Shown piece by piece: positions 10,926 to 22,642 of a stretch of 64,000 bases of DNA. Origin of the DNA: Oncomelania hupensis (taxonomy: Eukaryota > Mollusca > Gastropoda > Littorinimorpha > Pomatiopsidae); the NCBI GenBank assembly GCA_036898135.1, contig CM072522.1:34422451-34486450 (forward strand), read 5' to 3'. The position numbers were made by a program, and so were the translations under genes. Positions within the stretch are counted from its first letter, which is position 1. Each line of letters opens with the position of its first letter. Under the pieces are notes generated by a model that made no database searches, was not told the origin of the DNA, and saw only the letters and a program-made list of their open reading frames with translations.

Positions 10926-12986
10926 TAATAATGTGTTTTATTCCATGTTAGCTAGTTTCTTTTCATGTGAAATAAGTGTAACTTTTCCATCATTGTTTCT
11001 ATATTTTTAGCCTTAGCGCATTCTAGACCGATTCTTAGATCTTTTAGACTTCATCTTACAGCGTTGATAAATTTATGTTTATGTTCAGATTTAGATCTCT
11101 TGCAGAGGATCCGGTTTGGAGAGCACTTGGCAGAAGTGTTTGTTTATGTCATTGTATGTAAGGCATGAAAGTGGAAGCATGAAAGAAGGATCATCAGTCC
11201 TTCGACTAACGAAGAACAGTACACTCTACTCGTGGTTCGTTATAAAAAAAATTCATATTTGGGACATTAGGTCACCACCTGATTGTTTCAGGCGCAACAA
11301 ATGCAGGCCTGGGTTTGTGTGAAAGTCGTCGGGGAACAGCAACATCAAGGTGGCCAGAACATCACGGCAAACCAACGACAAGGGAGTAGTTACCATCATC
11401 ATTAGAAGCGAAGATCATCGCATCTACATTTCAGCTCCGCTACTACAGGAAAGTAAATAAAAACAATCAAACACAAAACACTTTAACTTCACCATGGACC
11501 GCAGAAATAAACAGACTATACCGGATTGGTGACGCTAATATCGCGCGATCATATTTAATCCTAACATTCATTCTTATCATTCATAAACATCATCATTGTG
11601 AGTGAATAAGTTGATTTACATCACCATCATATTCAGAGTGTGACGCATTTATGGTGCAAAAGCGCGCGTGTTTCTCATTTTTGATGCGGTGACTCTGTCC
11701 TCAATTGCATACACCGCCTATTTATTAAGAATTCGGAGGCAACCGCGGCAGGTGGTGCGGCACCCCCTGAAATCATTGCGTATTTTGGGGTAAGGGCCGC
11801 ATAAGGATCCTCCCGTGCGTTGACAGAGACGTACAGGGAGATGACGGAGCAGAAACTTTGCAAGATTTGTATGAATAAGGAGATGATGCTGTCTCAAAAG
11901 GTGACCAAAAGGAAGCATGCAGTCTTTGAACCATAAAAAAAAATATTTCGGTCATGTATTAAAGCTTTTTCTTTGCATTTATAAAAAAGCAATATAACTA
12001 GGTACTAACATATATCAACATTACACACACAAAGGTTGAAAGAAGTTTTTTATTGCTATTTTTCCACTAAAAATTGACAAAATTTTGTTGGCGCGAATGT
12101 GACATTCTGTGTGACCTGAAAAAACTCCATCTCCTTTTCAATAAAATTGAGTGAAACAAATGAACTTTTTATGTTTGATGTGTTGCATTAATGTTAATTT
12201 TTAACTTTAAATGTCTTTCAGCTTTGCAAAACATTTTTATTTATGTTTAGGGGGTTTGTAAAAATGACGTGATCGGTCGTGACGTACTTTGTCTCAACGT
12301 TGCTTGCCTTTCTTCTTAGATAGCTAAACATCCATGCTGATTAAATAAGAAAAAAAATCACTGACAGATTAAACATTACTTATCCTCACTAATTTATGTT
12401 TTTTTGTAGGAAAATAATAATTCTTTCATAGTAAATTTATCGTAAATTGAACGTAAGTAATTCCTTTGTCTTTCGGTAACCATCATTTCCAATCCGAAAA
12501 TTTAACAAATTGATGACGATTAGTACCTTTTCACACGGAAATAGTTACAGCGAATGTCTCTTGAGATTTCTGATCCAAAGTTTTCATTCCAAGATGGATG
12601 CTTTGAAAAGACCAGGTTGGTGTTTCTCTATCGATTTTGTTTTTTCCTTGTCACGACCGACCACATGTTACGACCAATCAAAGAGTCTATCAATATTGTA
12701 AGAAAATATTTTTATCTTAACATAAACTGGTTTATTCTATGTTAAAAATTAAATTACAGATGCTATTTTTCATTTTTCGCACTTGATGCACTGATGAAAA
12801 CACGTGCTTTTAAATTTGCTTTCGTTTTTTACTTTTAGTGATAAAAGACGAAGTGATTCCTTGACTGCTTTGTTTTGCAGAGTTTATTTAAATCTTTCTT
12901 GTGCTATATGCAAATGAGTAAATATGCCATTCACCTTTTTTTGTGTTCTACTCAATTTACTTTTTTAAAATTCTACTAGTTAATCA

Positions 12987-13625
12987 TGATTTCAGTGTTC
13001 ATTGGATGTGACATGTCGGTTGTGACAACTTTGTCTTTACTAAAGACAAAGTTGTCACAACCGACTTTAGACAAAAAAAAGAGTATATGGATGGTAAATG
13101 CTTATTAAAATAGATTTTATTCATTTATAGTAAAATATCTTATTTCTTGAGATGTAAACTGGCAAATAAACTATGGATGGTATTTATTAAAGTTGTTTTG
13201 ATTGTTTTCTTGAAAAAATATACTTCATGGTTTGGTCGCGTGCGACAGGACAACATTTTCACTTTACCCTTTTGTACTTATAATGATGTACTTGAAATAA
13301 ATTTATACATTTTCTTTAAAAGCATTGTCCTTTTTTGTTTACTTTTTTATGCTGCAATTACTTTTTTCTTCCATGACCATCTTTTTACAAGTAAATTCAT
13401 GATTTCAGTGTTCATTGGTTGTGACGTGTCGGTTGTGACAAAGACAAAATATATAAATATAGGGATGGTACATGCTTATTAAAATAGAACTTAGTAATTT
13501 ATAGTAAAATATCTTATTTCTTGAGATGTAAACTGGCAAATAAACTATGGATGGTATTTATTAAAGTTGTTTTGATTGTTTTCTTGAAAAAATAAACTTC
13601 ATGGTTTGGTCGCGTGTGACAGGAC
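12987..13625. repeat. Internal direct repeats of the TIR element
   Basis: Two copies of a block beginning catgatttcagtgttcattg, passing gtcggttgtgac and ending tggtttggtcgcgtg, start at 12987 and 13399 (offset about 412 bp). The second copy has lost the middle palindrome arm. The copies differ by few substitutions over about 165 bp of their right halves. Confidence 0.85.
13015..13065. repeat. 51 bp near-perfect palindrome
   Basis: Two 25 bp arms starting gtcggttgtgacaactttgt are perfect inverted copies separated by one base (C at 13040). The arm sequence contains the gtcggttgtgac motif that recurs through the element. Confidence 0.95.
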
Positions 13626-15230
13626 AAAGTTATCATTTCAAAATTTTGTACTGGTAAATGCTTTATACTAAAAGTAAATTAATACTTTTTCTTCAATAGT
13701 AATGTGCTTACTTGGGCTGTGTTTGGAAATTGCTTAGCTGTTATTTTCTTTAATTTATTAAAAATTTTCTTTTGTCCACTGTCACACGCGACACATGCCA
13801 CCTTCACCCCTATTACCAAGCATATCTCTGTAAACAGAAAAGACAATTTGTTTAAAATTTTATTTTTATGAAATTTAAGCTTAAGACCACACATTAACAT
13901 CAAAACTGTAAGTCTCAGTCACTTTTCAATTTTTTGCTGCAATGTCACATTTCTAGGTTGACCTTTTGAGACAGCATCAGATCATCGCGACTCAGGAGAC
14001 ATTCCAAACACGGCATGAACTAGTGCAAGGCACACCAGTTTGGGATAATCGACCAAGAAGGATACAGAGAGCTCCTTTAGGTACAGGGTGAGTCAGCCGG
14101 AACGTACGGGTGGAAGCTTTCGCTGACTCAGAGTCCAATAACCAAGGTCGTCCACTGGGCGTTACCCGTGGGGAAGCCATTTTGCTTTCACGAACCGTTG
14201 GGTTCACTTCTTCATGCGCCATAGTGGGTACGTGTTTAGCTAGGCTATACTAGGCTAACGGATGCCAGATAGATAGCTATGTAGGTAAAGATAAACAATA
14301 CTAATATTCATGCGCCATCGTGGGAACCTGTTTAGCTAGGCTATACTAGGCTAACAGATGCCAGATAGATAGCTATATAGGTAAACAAAACAATAATAAT
14401 AATGTGCTTTATTCCATGTTAGTTAGTTTCTTTTCATGTGAAATAAGTGTAGCTTTTCCATCATTGTTTCTATATTTTTAGCCTTAGCGCATTCTAGACC
14501 GATTCTTAGATCTTTTAGACTTCATCTTACAGCGTTGATAAATTTATGTTTATGTTCAGATTTAGATCTCTTGCAGAGGATCCGGTTTGGAGAGCACTTG
14601 GCAGAAGTGTTTGTTTATGTCATTGTATGTAAGGCATGAAAGTGGAAGCATGAAAGAAGGATCAACAGTCATCACATCTATCATTCATTATCAACTATCA
14701 TGTGTTATGATTATACAACATTTTTAATGCTTCTACTAACGAAGAACAGTACACTCTACTTGTGGTTCGTTATAAAAAAATTCATATCTGGGACATTAGG
14801 TCACCACCTGATTGTTTCAGGCGCAACAAATGCAGGCCTGGGTTTGTGTGAAAGTCGTCGGGGAACAGCAACATCAAGGTGGCCAGAACATCACGGCAAA
14901 CCAACGACAAGGGAGTAGTTACCATCATCATTAGAAGCGAAGATCATCGCATCTACATTTCAGCTCCGCTACTACAGGAAGGTAAAGAAAAACAATCAAA
15001 CACAAAACACTTTAACTTCACCATGGACCGCAGAAATAAACAGACTATACCGGATTGGTGACGCTAATATCGCGCGATCATATTTAATCCTAACATTCAT
15101 TCTTATCATTCATAAACATCATCATTGTGAGTGAATAAGTTGATTTACATCACCATCATATTCAGAGTGTACGCATTTATGGTGCAAAAGCGCGCGTGTT
15201 TCTCATCTTTGATGCTGTGACTCTGTCCTC

Positions 15231-15925
15231 AATTGCATACACCGCCTATTTATTAAGAATTCGGAGGCAACCGCGGCAGGTGGTGCGGCACCCCCTGAAA
15301 TCATTGCGTATTTTGGGGTAAGGGCCGCATAAGGATCCTCCCGTGCGTTGACAGAGACGTACAGGGAGATGACGGAGCAGAAACTTTGCAAGATTTGTAT
15401 GAATAAGGAGATCATCGCGACTCAGGAGACATTCCAAACACGGCATGAACTAGTGCAAGGCACACCAGTTTGGGATAATCGACCAAGAAGGATACAGAGA
15501 GCTCCTTTAGGTACAGGGTGAGTCAGCCGGAACGTACGGGTGGAAGCTTTCGCTGACTCAAAGTCCAGTAACCAAGGTCGTCAACTGGGCGTTACCCGTG
15601 GGGGAAGCCATTTTGCTTTCACGAACCGTTGGGTTCACTTCTTCATGCGCCATCGTGGGTACGTGTTTAGCTAGGCTATACTAGGCTAACAGATGCCAGA
15701 TAGATAGCTATGTAGGTACAGATAAACAACAAATGCAGGCCTGGGTTTGTGTGAAAGTCGCCGGGGAACAGCAACATCAAGGTGGCCAGAATATTACGGC
15801 AAACCAACGACAAGGGAGTAGTTACCATCATCATTAGAAGCGAAGATCATCACATCTACATTTCAGCTCCGCTACTACAGGAAAGTAAAGAAAAGCAATC
15901 AAACACAAAACACTTTAACTTCACC
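15231..15925 (+). repeat. RING-exon module, unit 3 (internally deleted)
   Basis: The unit is intact through the exon (frame open to TGA at 15519-15521, reading EQKLCKICMNKEIIATQETF) and the first 95 bp repeat. At about 15728 it jumps from gataaacaa to the acaaatgcaggcc segment, deleting about 470 bp seen in unit 1. It is cut at 15925 by an RTE-like LINE remnant. Confidence 0.8.
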
Positions 15926-16790
15926 GCGGAACCGCTACAAGCTTGAGGAGAAGCGATGATTGATGCCCTCACAATTTTCTGTAACACGATCTGGCAGAGT
16001 GGGGAGTGGCCTATACCATGGACCCAGTCGCTTGTCATCACTCTTCCCAAAAAAAGGTAACCTTCAGGAGTGTAAAAATTACCGCACTATCAGCCTCATC
16101 AGCCATCCCAGCAAGGTCCTCCTTAAAATACTACTCAACAGGTTGAAACCCCAAGCTGAACACAAATCATAGCTGAAGAACAAGCAGGATTCAGGGCAGG
16201 GCGAAGTACCACTGAACAGATTTTCAACCTCAGAATAATCTGTAAGAAATACCTACAGCACCAACAACATCTATATTATGTGTTTATAGACTTCAAGAAG
16301 GCGTTTGACCGAGTCTGGCATGTAGCTCTATGGGCAACAATGAAAGTGTACAACATCAGCCCTAAAATTATTGAAGTCATCAAAAGCCTGTATGACAAGG
16401 CTACCAGTGCAGTCCTCCACAACAGCATCATCGGGAACTGGTTCAGAACAACAATCGGTGTGCGTCAAGGATGCCTACTCTCTCCAACACTCTTCAACAT
16501 CTTCCTAGAGCGCATCATGTCAGATGCTCTTGCAGATCATGAAGGCACAGTCAGCATAGGGGGTAGAGCTATCTCCAATCTTCGTTTTGCGGATGACATT
16601 GATGGATTGGCTGGAGAGGATCAAGAACTTGAACAGCTGGTACAGAGGCTTGACACCACCTCCAGAGCTTATGGAATGGAAATAAGTGCAGAGAAGACCA
16701 AAATGATGACCAACAACACCAATGGCATCAACACGGACATCAAAGTCCAAGGTCAATCCCTCGACCTCCGGGTTACGGGACAGGATAGGA
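15926..16790 (+). mobile_element. RTE-like LINE remnant with internal deletion
   Basis: Plus-strand frames encode the RT core of an RTE-like LINE. LPKKGNLQECKNYRTISLIS appears with a frameshift before it, then FIDFKKAFDRVWH (motif A Asp), RQGCLLSPTLFN (motif B) and LRFADDIDGLAG (motif C). A 2-base insertion near 16161 shifts the frame. After about residue GQSL at 16760 the sequence jumps to the 3' end (ggacaggataggatagg), skipping the C-terminal ~600 bp still present at 48365-48960. Endonuclease is absent. The copy is dead. Very similar to the element at 46870-48990. Confidence 0.9.
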
Positions 16791-17057
16791 TAGGAGGTTG
16801 TAATAATGAATAATAATTTTGACTGGTTATCAACCTGGGGAGGGGGGGGGGGGGGAGGGTAGGGTGTGTTCCCAGTATGTGTGTATGGATTCTTCTGACT
16901 GGTTTTAAATTGTAAATATTTTTTCTTGTAACCGGCATTTGGGTAGGCTCCAAAAAATGTTCAGTTATTATTATTAAATGTTGATGTAGATCACTTTTTC
17001 AGTCTTGTAAGTTTTTTTATTTTTTATTTTCTGATGTACTGTGTAAATTGTTTTAAC
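16791..17057. other. Spacer with poly-G tract
   Basis: A run of about 18 G lies at 16839-16860; the remainder is AT-rich and probably intron or upstream flank of the next gene. Nothing else seen. Confidence 0.4.
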
Positions 17058-20000
17058 AGCGAGTCCTAAGGAGAAAGGAGCAAGTACTATAGAAACATCC
17101 CTTGAAAGTACTCTACATGAGGCAGCACCATCACTTTCAACTAGCTGTTCTCTATCTTCAGTTTGTAAGGAGGTCAAATTTTCTTTTGATGTATTTGTAC
17201 CTTTAACTGACACTTAGACTTTTTTCTCTACATGTACATGTATTTTCGATTAACTAAAACAAAGGTAACTGCACAGAAATTGAGTTAATTTTTTTACTCT
17301 TTACAATGCTTAATATTATTGTGCTTTGAAACCACACTGCTTCTGTATTCGTTTTGATTTATGATGTTAAAAGCCACAAAAGAAAACAAAAATGTTTTGT
17401 TTCAAAATTGTCTTCTCATTTCCATCTAAATGCCTTAACTGTACCCCCTTTTATGAACTTGAAACACATATATATCTGAAATTCGGTAAACTGAAAAAAG
17501 CTTATGACAAACTTCTTTGTTAAAAATGAAAATTAGGTAACATAACAAAAAATTCCGACGTCTGCACATCTGAAAATCAAAATGCTTATTCTAAAAATAG
17601 AGTGCAGTAATATTGTTAGTTTTACATTTGCACTTTGATTTGTTTGGTAGATGATGACGACAAATCAAGCTGGACAAGTGTTGAAGAGCAGATTGATTCT
17701 GATAAGTCATCACATCCTTTATTGAAAAAAATCAGCACTGTTTTTCTCTTGTAAAGTGCAAGACCATGGATCAATCTTTCCCATATGGCAACTGAAACCA
17801 TTATTTTGTAAATTTTTGCTTGAGAAGGAACATAAGTGTTTCCAGAATTCCGACGATCCTGGATTTTGTAGATGTTTGTCTGCTAAACTATTGAGTACTT
17901 ATAGAGGTGCCTGTGCTGAGTTAGAAGTGATCTTTACAACAGTACAGTAAAGAATATTTTTACAAATTTTAAAGCGCCATTTTAATCTGTCCAAAGAGTA
18001 TCCATGTTTGAACCACTGATCTGAAAATAGTTTCAACTTAATGCCACAGTTAAAAGAAGGTGAATCGGTTTCAGTGGTCGATGCCAGTGTCAAAACTAAG
18101 TGGCGGCCATGGCTAAACAAAAATAATACTTCAAAAGAGCGAGTGTGTTGTATAAAGTTCACTTAAGCCGTCCGAGTCTTCTGCATTGTTGGGTCTGCAG
18201 TTTATGTTGACTATTGACCCTGTTCTGTGCAAAACATCGTGCAACACACCTATATGAACCAATTTCCAAGACATGTTAACCTGAACTTTTCTTTAAATAA
18301 AAACTGGAACTGACTGCTTTTTGTTACACCTATCTTAGTTTCTCAGAAGTTATGTACACATAACTCATTTTATTATATAAATGGGTTAGTTAAATAGCAA
18401 TCTTTAACATTCTGGTTTAAACAGAACATTTTGCTTTACAATCTTGAAGATTTGTTTAAAATAAAAATTGCTGGCCCCATCTAATTCCCTAGGTGTTAGA
18501 ATGATTTTTGTGTGTGCTAGAATTTGAAACCACAGAACATTGTGAACTTTAAAATAAATTGCCCCTGATCCCTCTGCATAGCATAATGATCAACAAAATG
18601 ATCTCTTTTATGAAAATAATCTTACTAGTGAGTAGCCTCACCACATTCTCTTTTAATGTTCCTTTTCAAGACTTTACTGCTTACATGTATATTGTCTCAA
18701 ATTCTGTCATTTTTCATATTGCCAAGGTTCGTAATTTAATCCTAAAAGGCGGGTGGAGTATTAATGACACTTTAGGTGAAGTACATGGGGTGATTTTTTG
18801 GGTGTGCAGTTGAACACGCCAAAGCTGGGAGTGGTAAAAGAAAGTACGCACTGGACAAAAAGCAGTACTGCCTCTTTTGCAACAAAGGGCAGCTGGCTCT
18901 GCCAAGACATCTTACGCAACACGGACAGGAAAGAGATGTTGCCATGCTTTCCAGTCTAAAGGAGTGCAACAACCAAGATGGGTATAAAACAGAACTGTTA
19001 AGACTGATAAGCTTAGGAAACTTTAAACACAATGTTAAGATTTTGCGGGAAGGTGGGAAAGAGATTGTCATTGTAAAACGACCAAAAAAAGATAGAAGTG
19101 TACATGATTTTTTGCCGTGTCCAACCTGTTTTGGATTCTATTACAAGCATGAACTGTGGAGGCATGTGAAAAAGTGCCCATTGAAACCCCATTCATTTGA
19201 TCCCAAATCACTTCTTAAAAAATCTAAGCTTTTGTTACAGTCAGCAAAGTTTTCAGATAACAGTGCGCAGAAATTGTCGCCTCACATATGCTCTATCCTT
19301 GCATCTATGAAAACCGATCCTCTCATGGAAATGGTGAGCAACGATGAGATCCTTCTGCTATTTGAAGAGACTTTGCTAAAGAAGTATGGACCAGCAAAAA
19401 GGAATGACATCAGTCAAAGACTACGCCAGCTTGCACGCCTCCTACAGGTATGTCAAGAAAAATCGGGAGTGGCTTCCAGCTACAAGGACCTTCTGTGTGG
19501 ATCAAACTTTGATTTGTGCCGAGAGTCTACTTATGAGCTATGTGGATTGAAGATTTCTAGTGACGGAAGACGAGAGTTCAGCATACCATCTCTGCACTAC
19601 GACTCGGTCATCTTTTGAAGAAACTTTGCATTATCAAACATGGATATTGCTTACGAAAGGATGACTGTGACGGATTGAAACAGGCTGAAACCATCTTAAG
19701 CCTTGTAAAAAACGAGTGGACGGATTCTGTGTCTACAAATGCACTGAACACCCTGAAAAGGAGAAAGGACAACAAGCCTGAAAATCTTCCTTTAACAGAA
19801 GATTTGCTCAAAGTAAAAGAACACCTCTCCAAGTCAGTTCAACAAACGGCAGAAATTCTGAAGGCAGAACGCACTTATAGGAATTGGAGGTCTCGCTCGA
19901 CAGGTTCTCGCAAGACTTATCATATTCAATAAACGGCGGGCAGGGGAGGTGTCCCAACTTCTGTCAAGCACATACATGGACCGATCAAACTGGAAAGATG

Positions 20001-20996
20001 GAAATGCAGAGGTAACCAAAAGCTTGGCGCCCCTAGAGAGGAAGTTCCTAGAACGACTAGATTTGTTGATGGTGCCTGGCAAAAAAAAGTCGAAAAGTTC
20101 CTATTTTGATTCCCCCGGATGTGAAAGAATCTCTGCACATTCTTCTTGAAATGAGGACTGAAGTAGATATACCTGCATCGAATCCATTTTTCTTTGCATC
20201 TAAGTCTGCGAATGGTTACCTGGATGGCTGGCAAGCCATCCATGCTGTCACATCAGGTATTGGGCTGCAGAAGCCAGAGTTGATAACATCGACGAAATGC
20301 AGAAAGTATGGAGCTACAATCACTCAACTGTTTGATTTGTCACCCAATGAGCAGGAATGGCTAGCAAATCACATGGGCCACTCTCTGAACATTGAAAAAG
20401 AGTACTATCGCCTGCATGAAAGTACCATTGAGATAAACAAAGTTGGAAGATAGCTCGTCAAAATTGACAGTGGAGAAACCTCAGATTGTTCTGAGTCTGA
20501 AGATGACAATCATGCTAATTCAACCCCACCCACACAGCAGGCATCAAGACAAGGTGGCAAATTAGCCCCACTTCCACAGAAAAGATGTTAAAGTAGCCCC
20601 ATTTAAACCGCAGGCATCAAGTCTACCGCAAGAAGCAACTGAGGAAATGGATTCTGCTACCCCTTCTGATAGCGAAGAAAGCATTAGCCACAATGCACAG
20701 GCAACCAACAGAGGCAGGAAAAAGGATTTGTATTGCATCATCAGAATCTGGGTCCGACAGTGATTGTAGTGGTGTTTCAGTTTGCAAACGAAGAAAGGGA
20801 CAACAGCAGCGAATCAGGTGGCTGGATGTAGAAGTTGATATTCTTCGCACTGCCTTCAAAGACCACTTGACAAATAAGCTTTACCCATATAGAGCACAGA
20901 TACGCACAGCGCAGACAAAACATCCTGAAATCAAAGCAAAATCCATTTCTTAAATTAAATCTAAATTACAGCACCTTATGAAAAAATCTGTGGCTT
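17058..20996 (+). pseudogene. Decayed multi-exon gene with tyrosine-recombinase-like domain
   Basis: Exon-like pieces run in one direction. A Ser/Thr-rich exon (17058-17149, reading SPKEKGAST) has a gtaagg donor. An acidic exon starts at 17650 (DDDKSSWTSVEEQIDSDKSS); it joins the former in phase. A long exon follows from 18810. That exon carries a C2H2-like finger (YCLFCNKGQLALPRHLTQH), a second Cys/His cluster (CPTCFGFYYKHELWRHVKKC), a helical middle, then the core CRKYGATITQLFDL and WLANHMGHSLNIEKEYYRL. The Arg, HxGH and terminal Tyr spacing resembles tyrosine recombinases. A charged C-terminal tail (RIRWLDVEVDILRTAFKDHL) ends near 20996. Frameshifts near 19605, 19895 and 20090 and stops at 20451 and 20951 break it. 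The family is multicopy in many aquatic animals (recalled); the enzymatic assignment is inference. Confidence 0.6.
18810..19618 (+). CDS. Main N-terminal exon of the recombinase-like gene
   Basis: The acceptor gggtgtgcag ends at 18809. The frame starts gaacacgcc (EHAKAGSGKRKYAL) and stays open for about 269 codons to 19618. It contains the first finger at residues ~20-40 (CLFC...HLTQH), a conserved KTELLRLISLGNFKHN block, the second Cys/His cluster around residue 110, and helices ending in SIPSLHYDS. The end at 19618 is a frameshift artefact: the next frame resumes GHLLKKLC at once. The ATG at 18944 is not the likely start, since coding extends upstream. Zinc fingers suggest DNA or RNA binding before the recombinase-like core. 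Confidence 0.55.
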
Positions 20997-21458
20997 AGAA
21001 TGCTTATGCCGAAATAAGTGAGTAAGGCTGTTTAGATGAGTGCTAATGAGAGACACAGTTGTATACTTTTGTGCCATATGTCCTTGAGATTTATGCATTA
21101 CATGCAGGTTAATAAATCCACGATTATTAAAGCCAGCCACTTACTAAGAAACTGTTATGGTATGCATTCATTAATTAAATGGGATAAACAAAACAACTTT
21201 TTCTTTGGTCTCAAGGTGACTTGACTAACCATGAGTGTATGCTGCATTACCAATTTTACAGATAATTTTGTGTCTGCAGATGTAAAAGCCACATGTTTTC
21301 TAACATATATTGTGAAGCAACACACATGTGTGTGGAGGTCAAGGTCGCCTGGTTCCAATATGGCGGCCTTTTTGAAATCCGCGTAAACGAACGCTCTCAT
21401 TTTCCTTCTTGACAGACGACTATGCCAGTTAGTCTCCTACAACACCGGGTAACAACAG
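20997..21458. other. Intergenic spacer, no feature recognised
   Basis: AT-rich with short open stretches of non-protein-like composition. No repeat or RNA structure recognised. Confidence 0.4.
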
Positions 21459-21662
21459 CAGGCCTGAAAATGGCGACTAATTTAGTCGCCATGGCTAGTG
21501 AAAAAAAAAATTGGCGACTAAAAAAATAACTTTAGTCGCCAAATGCGAGTGCGCTAAAATGAACTTTTTTTCGTTTGGCTAGTAAAATTTTTAGTTTGGC
21601 TAGTAAAATTTTTAAGTTACTAGCCAAAGGCTAGTGGGACCTTTTTTTCATTTTCAGGGCTG
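21459..21662. mobile_element. 204 bp MITE rich in ggcgacta palindromes
   Basis: The ends are inverted repeats CAGGCCTGAAAATG and its near-complement ending cattttcagggctg, with aacag on both sides (21454-21458 and 21663-21667). Inside, atggcgactaa and ttagtcgccat form a 23 bp palindrome at about 21470-21492, and the motif ggcgacta or gctagtaaaattttt recurs in both orientations. It cannot encode a protein. Confidence 0.75.
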
Positions 21663-21868
21663 AACAGGCAAGTTTCTGTGGTCATTAATTGACATTTTGC
21701 GTAGAAAAACTGATCGTTTTATCCCGGTCGGTGTACTTCTGTTGTGGCACAAAGGATAGACAGTACCTTCGTATGGCTGTGTGGACTGTGAGATGTTTTG
21801 TGCGAAGATTATTTCATTCGAACGACAGAATGAACATGTTTACAGACGTTCACGGTTTGGAATGCTGA

Positions 21869-22640
21869 CCACGGGTAGCTGTTGTATTCTTGTTGGGTTG
21901 CCTGCTATTGGCCGGAGATGTGGAGATGAATCCGGGGCCTGATGTGCATGAGAAAAGTACCATGAATGAAGTTTCTAGTGTAATAAGTCGAGACACTTTC
22001 GAGGACCACGAGCAGCCTCAGCAAAGTCCTGAGCTATTGCAAGGCCTCATCATGGAGGGTATCTGCAACCTAGAAAAAACATATTAATGCTGTATAATTT
22101 AGATGCTAGAGGTAAGATTACTTGGGTTTCTAAGGTAGGATCTTGTCTTTGTGAGAATGGTTTTGGCTATGTATGGATGAACCAAAGTGTTGGTAACATG
22201 AAAGAATTTTTACGTGCGTTTAAAGGACGCTTGATTGATTGTAGGTGGCAGAACTGGAATGAACATGTTCGTAATAGTGATAGATTTGCTTTTTATAGAA
22301 TGTTCAGTGCTTCTATGCATTATATACCAGTTTATCTGCAATCGAATATAGATAAGCATATGAAATTTATTTTGACTAGATTTCGTTTTGGTGTGTCAGA
22401 CCTAGCTGTGCATCATTACCGCTATCGGCAAGTGACTGATAGTGAGCTATTATGTCCCTTGTGTAAAGAGTAAAGAGAGGATGAAGTGCATTTTGTATTA
22501 CGCTGTCCATTTTTTGAAAAATTTGAGAAAACAATTTATTGCTACTAAGTTTATTAGAAACCCAAACGCATTTAGCTTTAATATTTTGCTGTCATCGACA
22601 AGACAAGAAACTGTTCGAAAGTTATGTATATTTTTGGATC
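21869..22640 (+). mobile_element. Collapsed LINE with 2A-like leader and Cys/His C-terminus
   Basis: Frame one (open from 21869, no ATG; 21890-22087) reads LLGCLLLAGDVEMNPGPDVH. This contains GDVEMNPGP, an exact DxExNPGP 2A-type ribosome-skipping motif after a hydrophobic leader. Such leaders are known at the N-terminus of some animal LINE proteins. A second frame (22087-22473) encodes a LINE C-terminal region, FRFGVSDLAVHHYRYRQ and LCPLCKE, then after an in-frame TAA (22471) EDEVHFVLRCPFFEKF. This gives the Cys-Cys-His-Cys signature of CR1-like and related LINE C-termini. Endonuclease and RT are absent, so this is an internally deleted copy. An alternative is a spliced host gene that captured both ends. 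Confidence 0.6.
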
Positions 22641-22642
22641 TC

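Larger units (their letters stand above)
10329..11702 (+). repeat. RING-exon module, unit 1
   Basis: First complete unit of a direct tandem array with a period of about 1.37 kb; unit 2 starts at 11703 and unit 3 at 15231. Each unit holds one coding-like exon at its left end, a ~95 bp internal duplication, about 250 bp of AT-rich spacer, and an acceptor-like site (gattgtttcag) before a short open stretch near 11292-11390. Differences between units are mostly single bases. Confidence 0.85.
11885..13978. mobile_element. 2.1 kb terminal-inverted-repeat element without transposase
   Basis: The ends are GATGCTGTCTCAAAAGGT at 11885 and its complement ending at 13978. The uninterrupted unit 3 reads aaggagatcatcgcg at the same place, so the insertion carries either a 4 bp duplication agat (11881-11884 and 13979-13982) or a 2 bp duplication ga with a TIR one base longer. 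Inside there are several GTGACxxGTCGGTTGTGAC motifs, a 51 bp palindrome (13015-13065) and two long direct repeats (12987-13260 and 13399-13625). No frame resembles a transposase, so it is non-autonomous; superfamily not assigned. Confidence 0.85.
11703..15230 (+). repeat. RING-exon module, unit 2 (split by a DNA transposon)
   Basis: Unit 2 occupies 11703-11884 and 13979-15230 and is interrupted by the TIR element 11885-13978. Its RING start reads EMTEQKLCKICMNKE, unlike unit 1 but like unit 3. The insertion lies in the exon right after KE, so the frame now runs into transposon sequence and stops. Some 45 bp near 14690-14735 are extra relative to unit 1. Confidence 0.85.

Noticed and set aside
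13147..13482. 111-codon frame inside the TIR element as a transposase
   Set aside because: Low-complexity hydrophobic, overlaps the direct repeats, and lacks any DDE-type motif.
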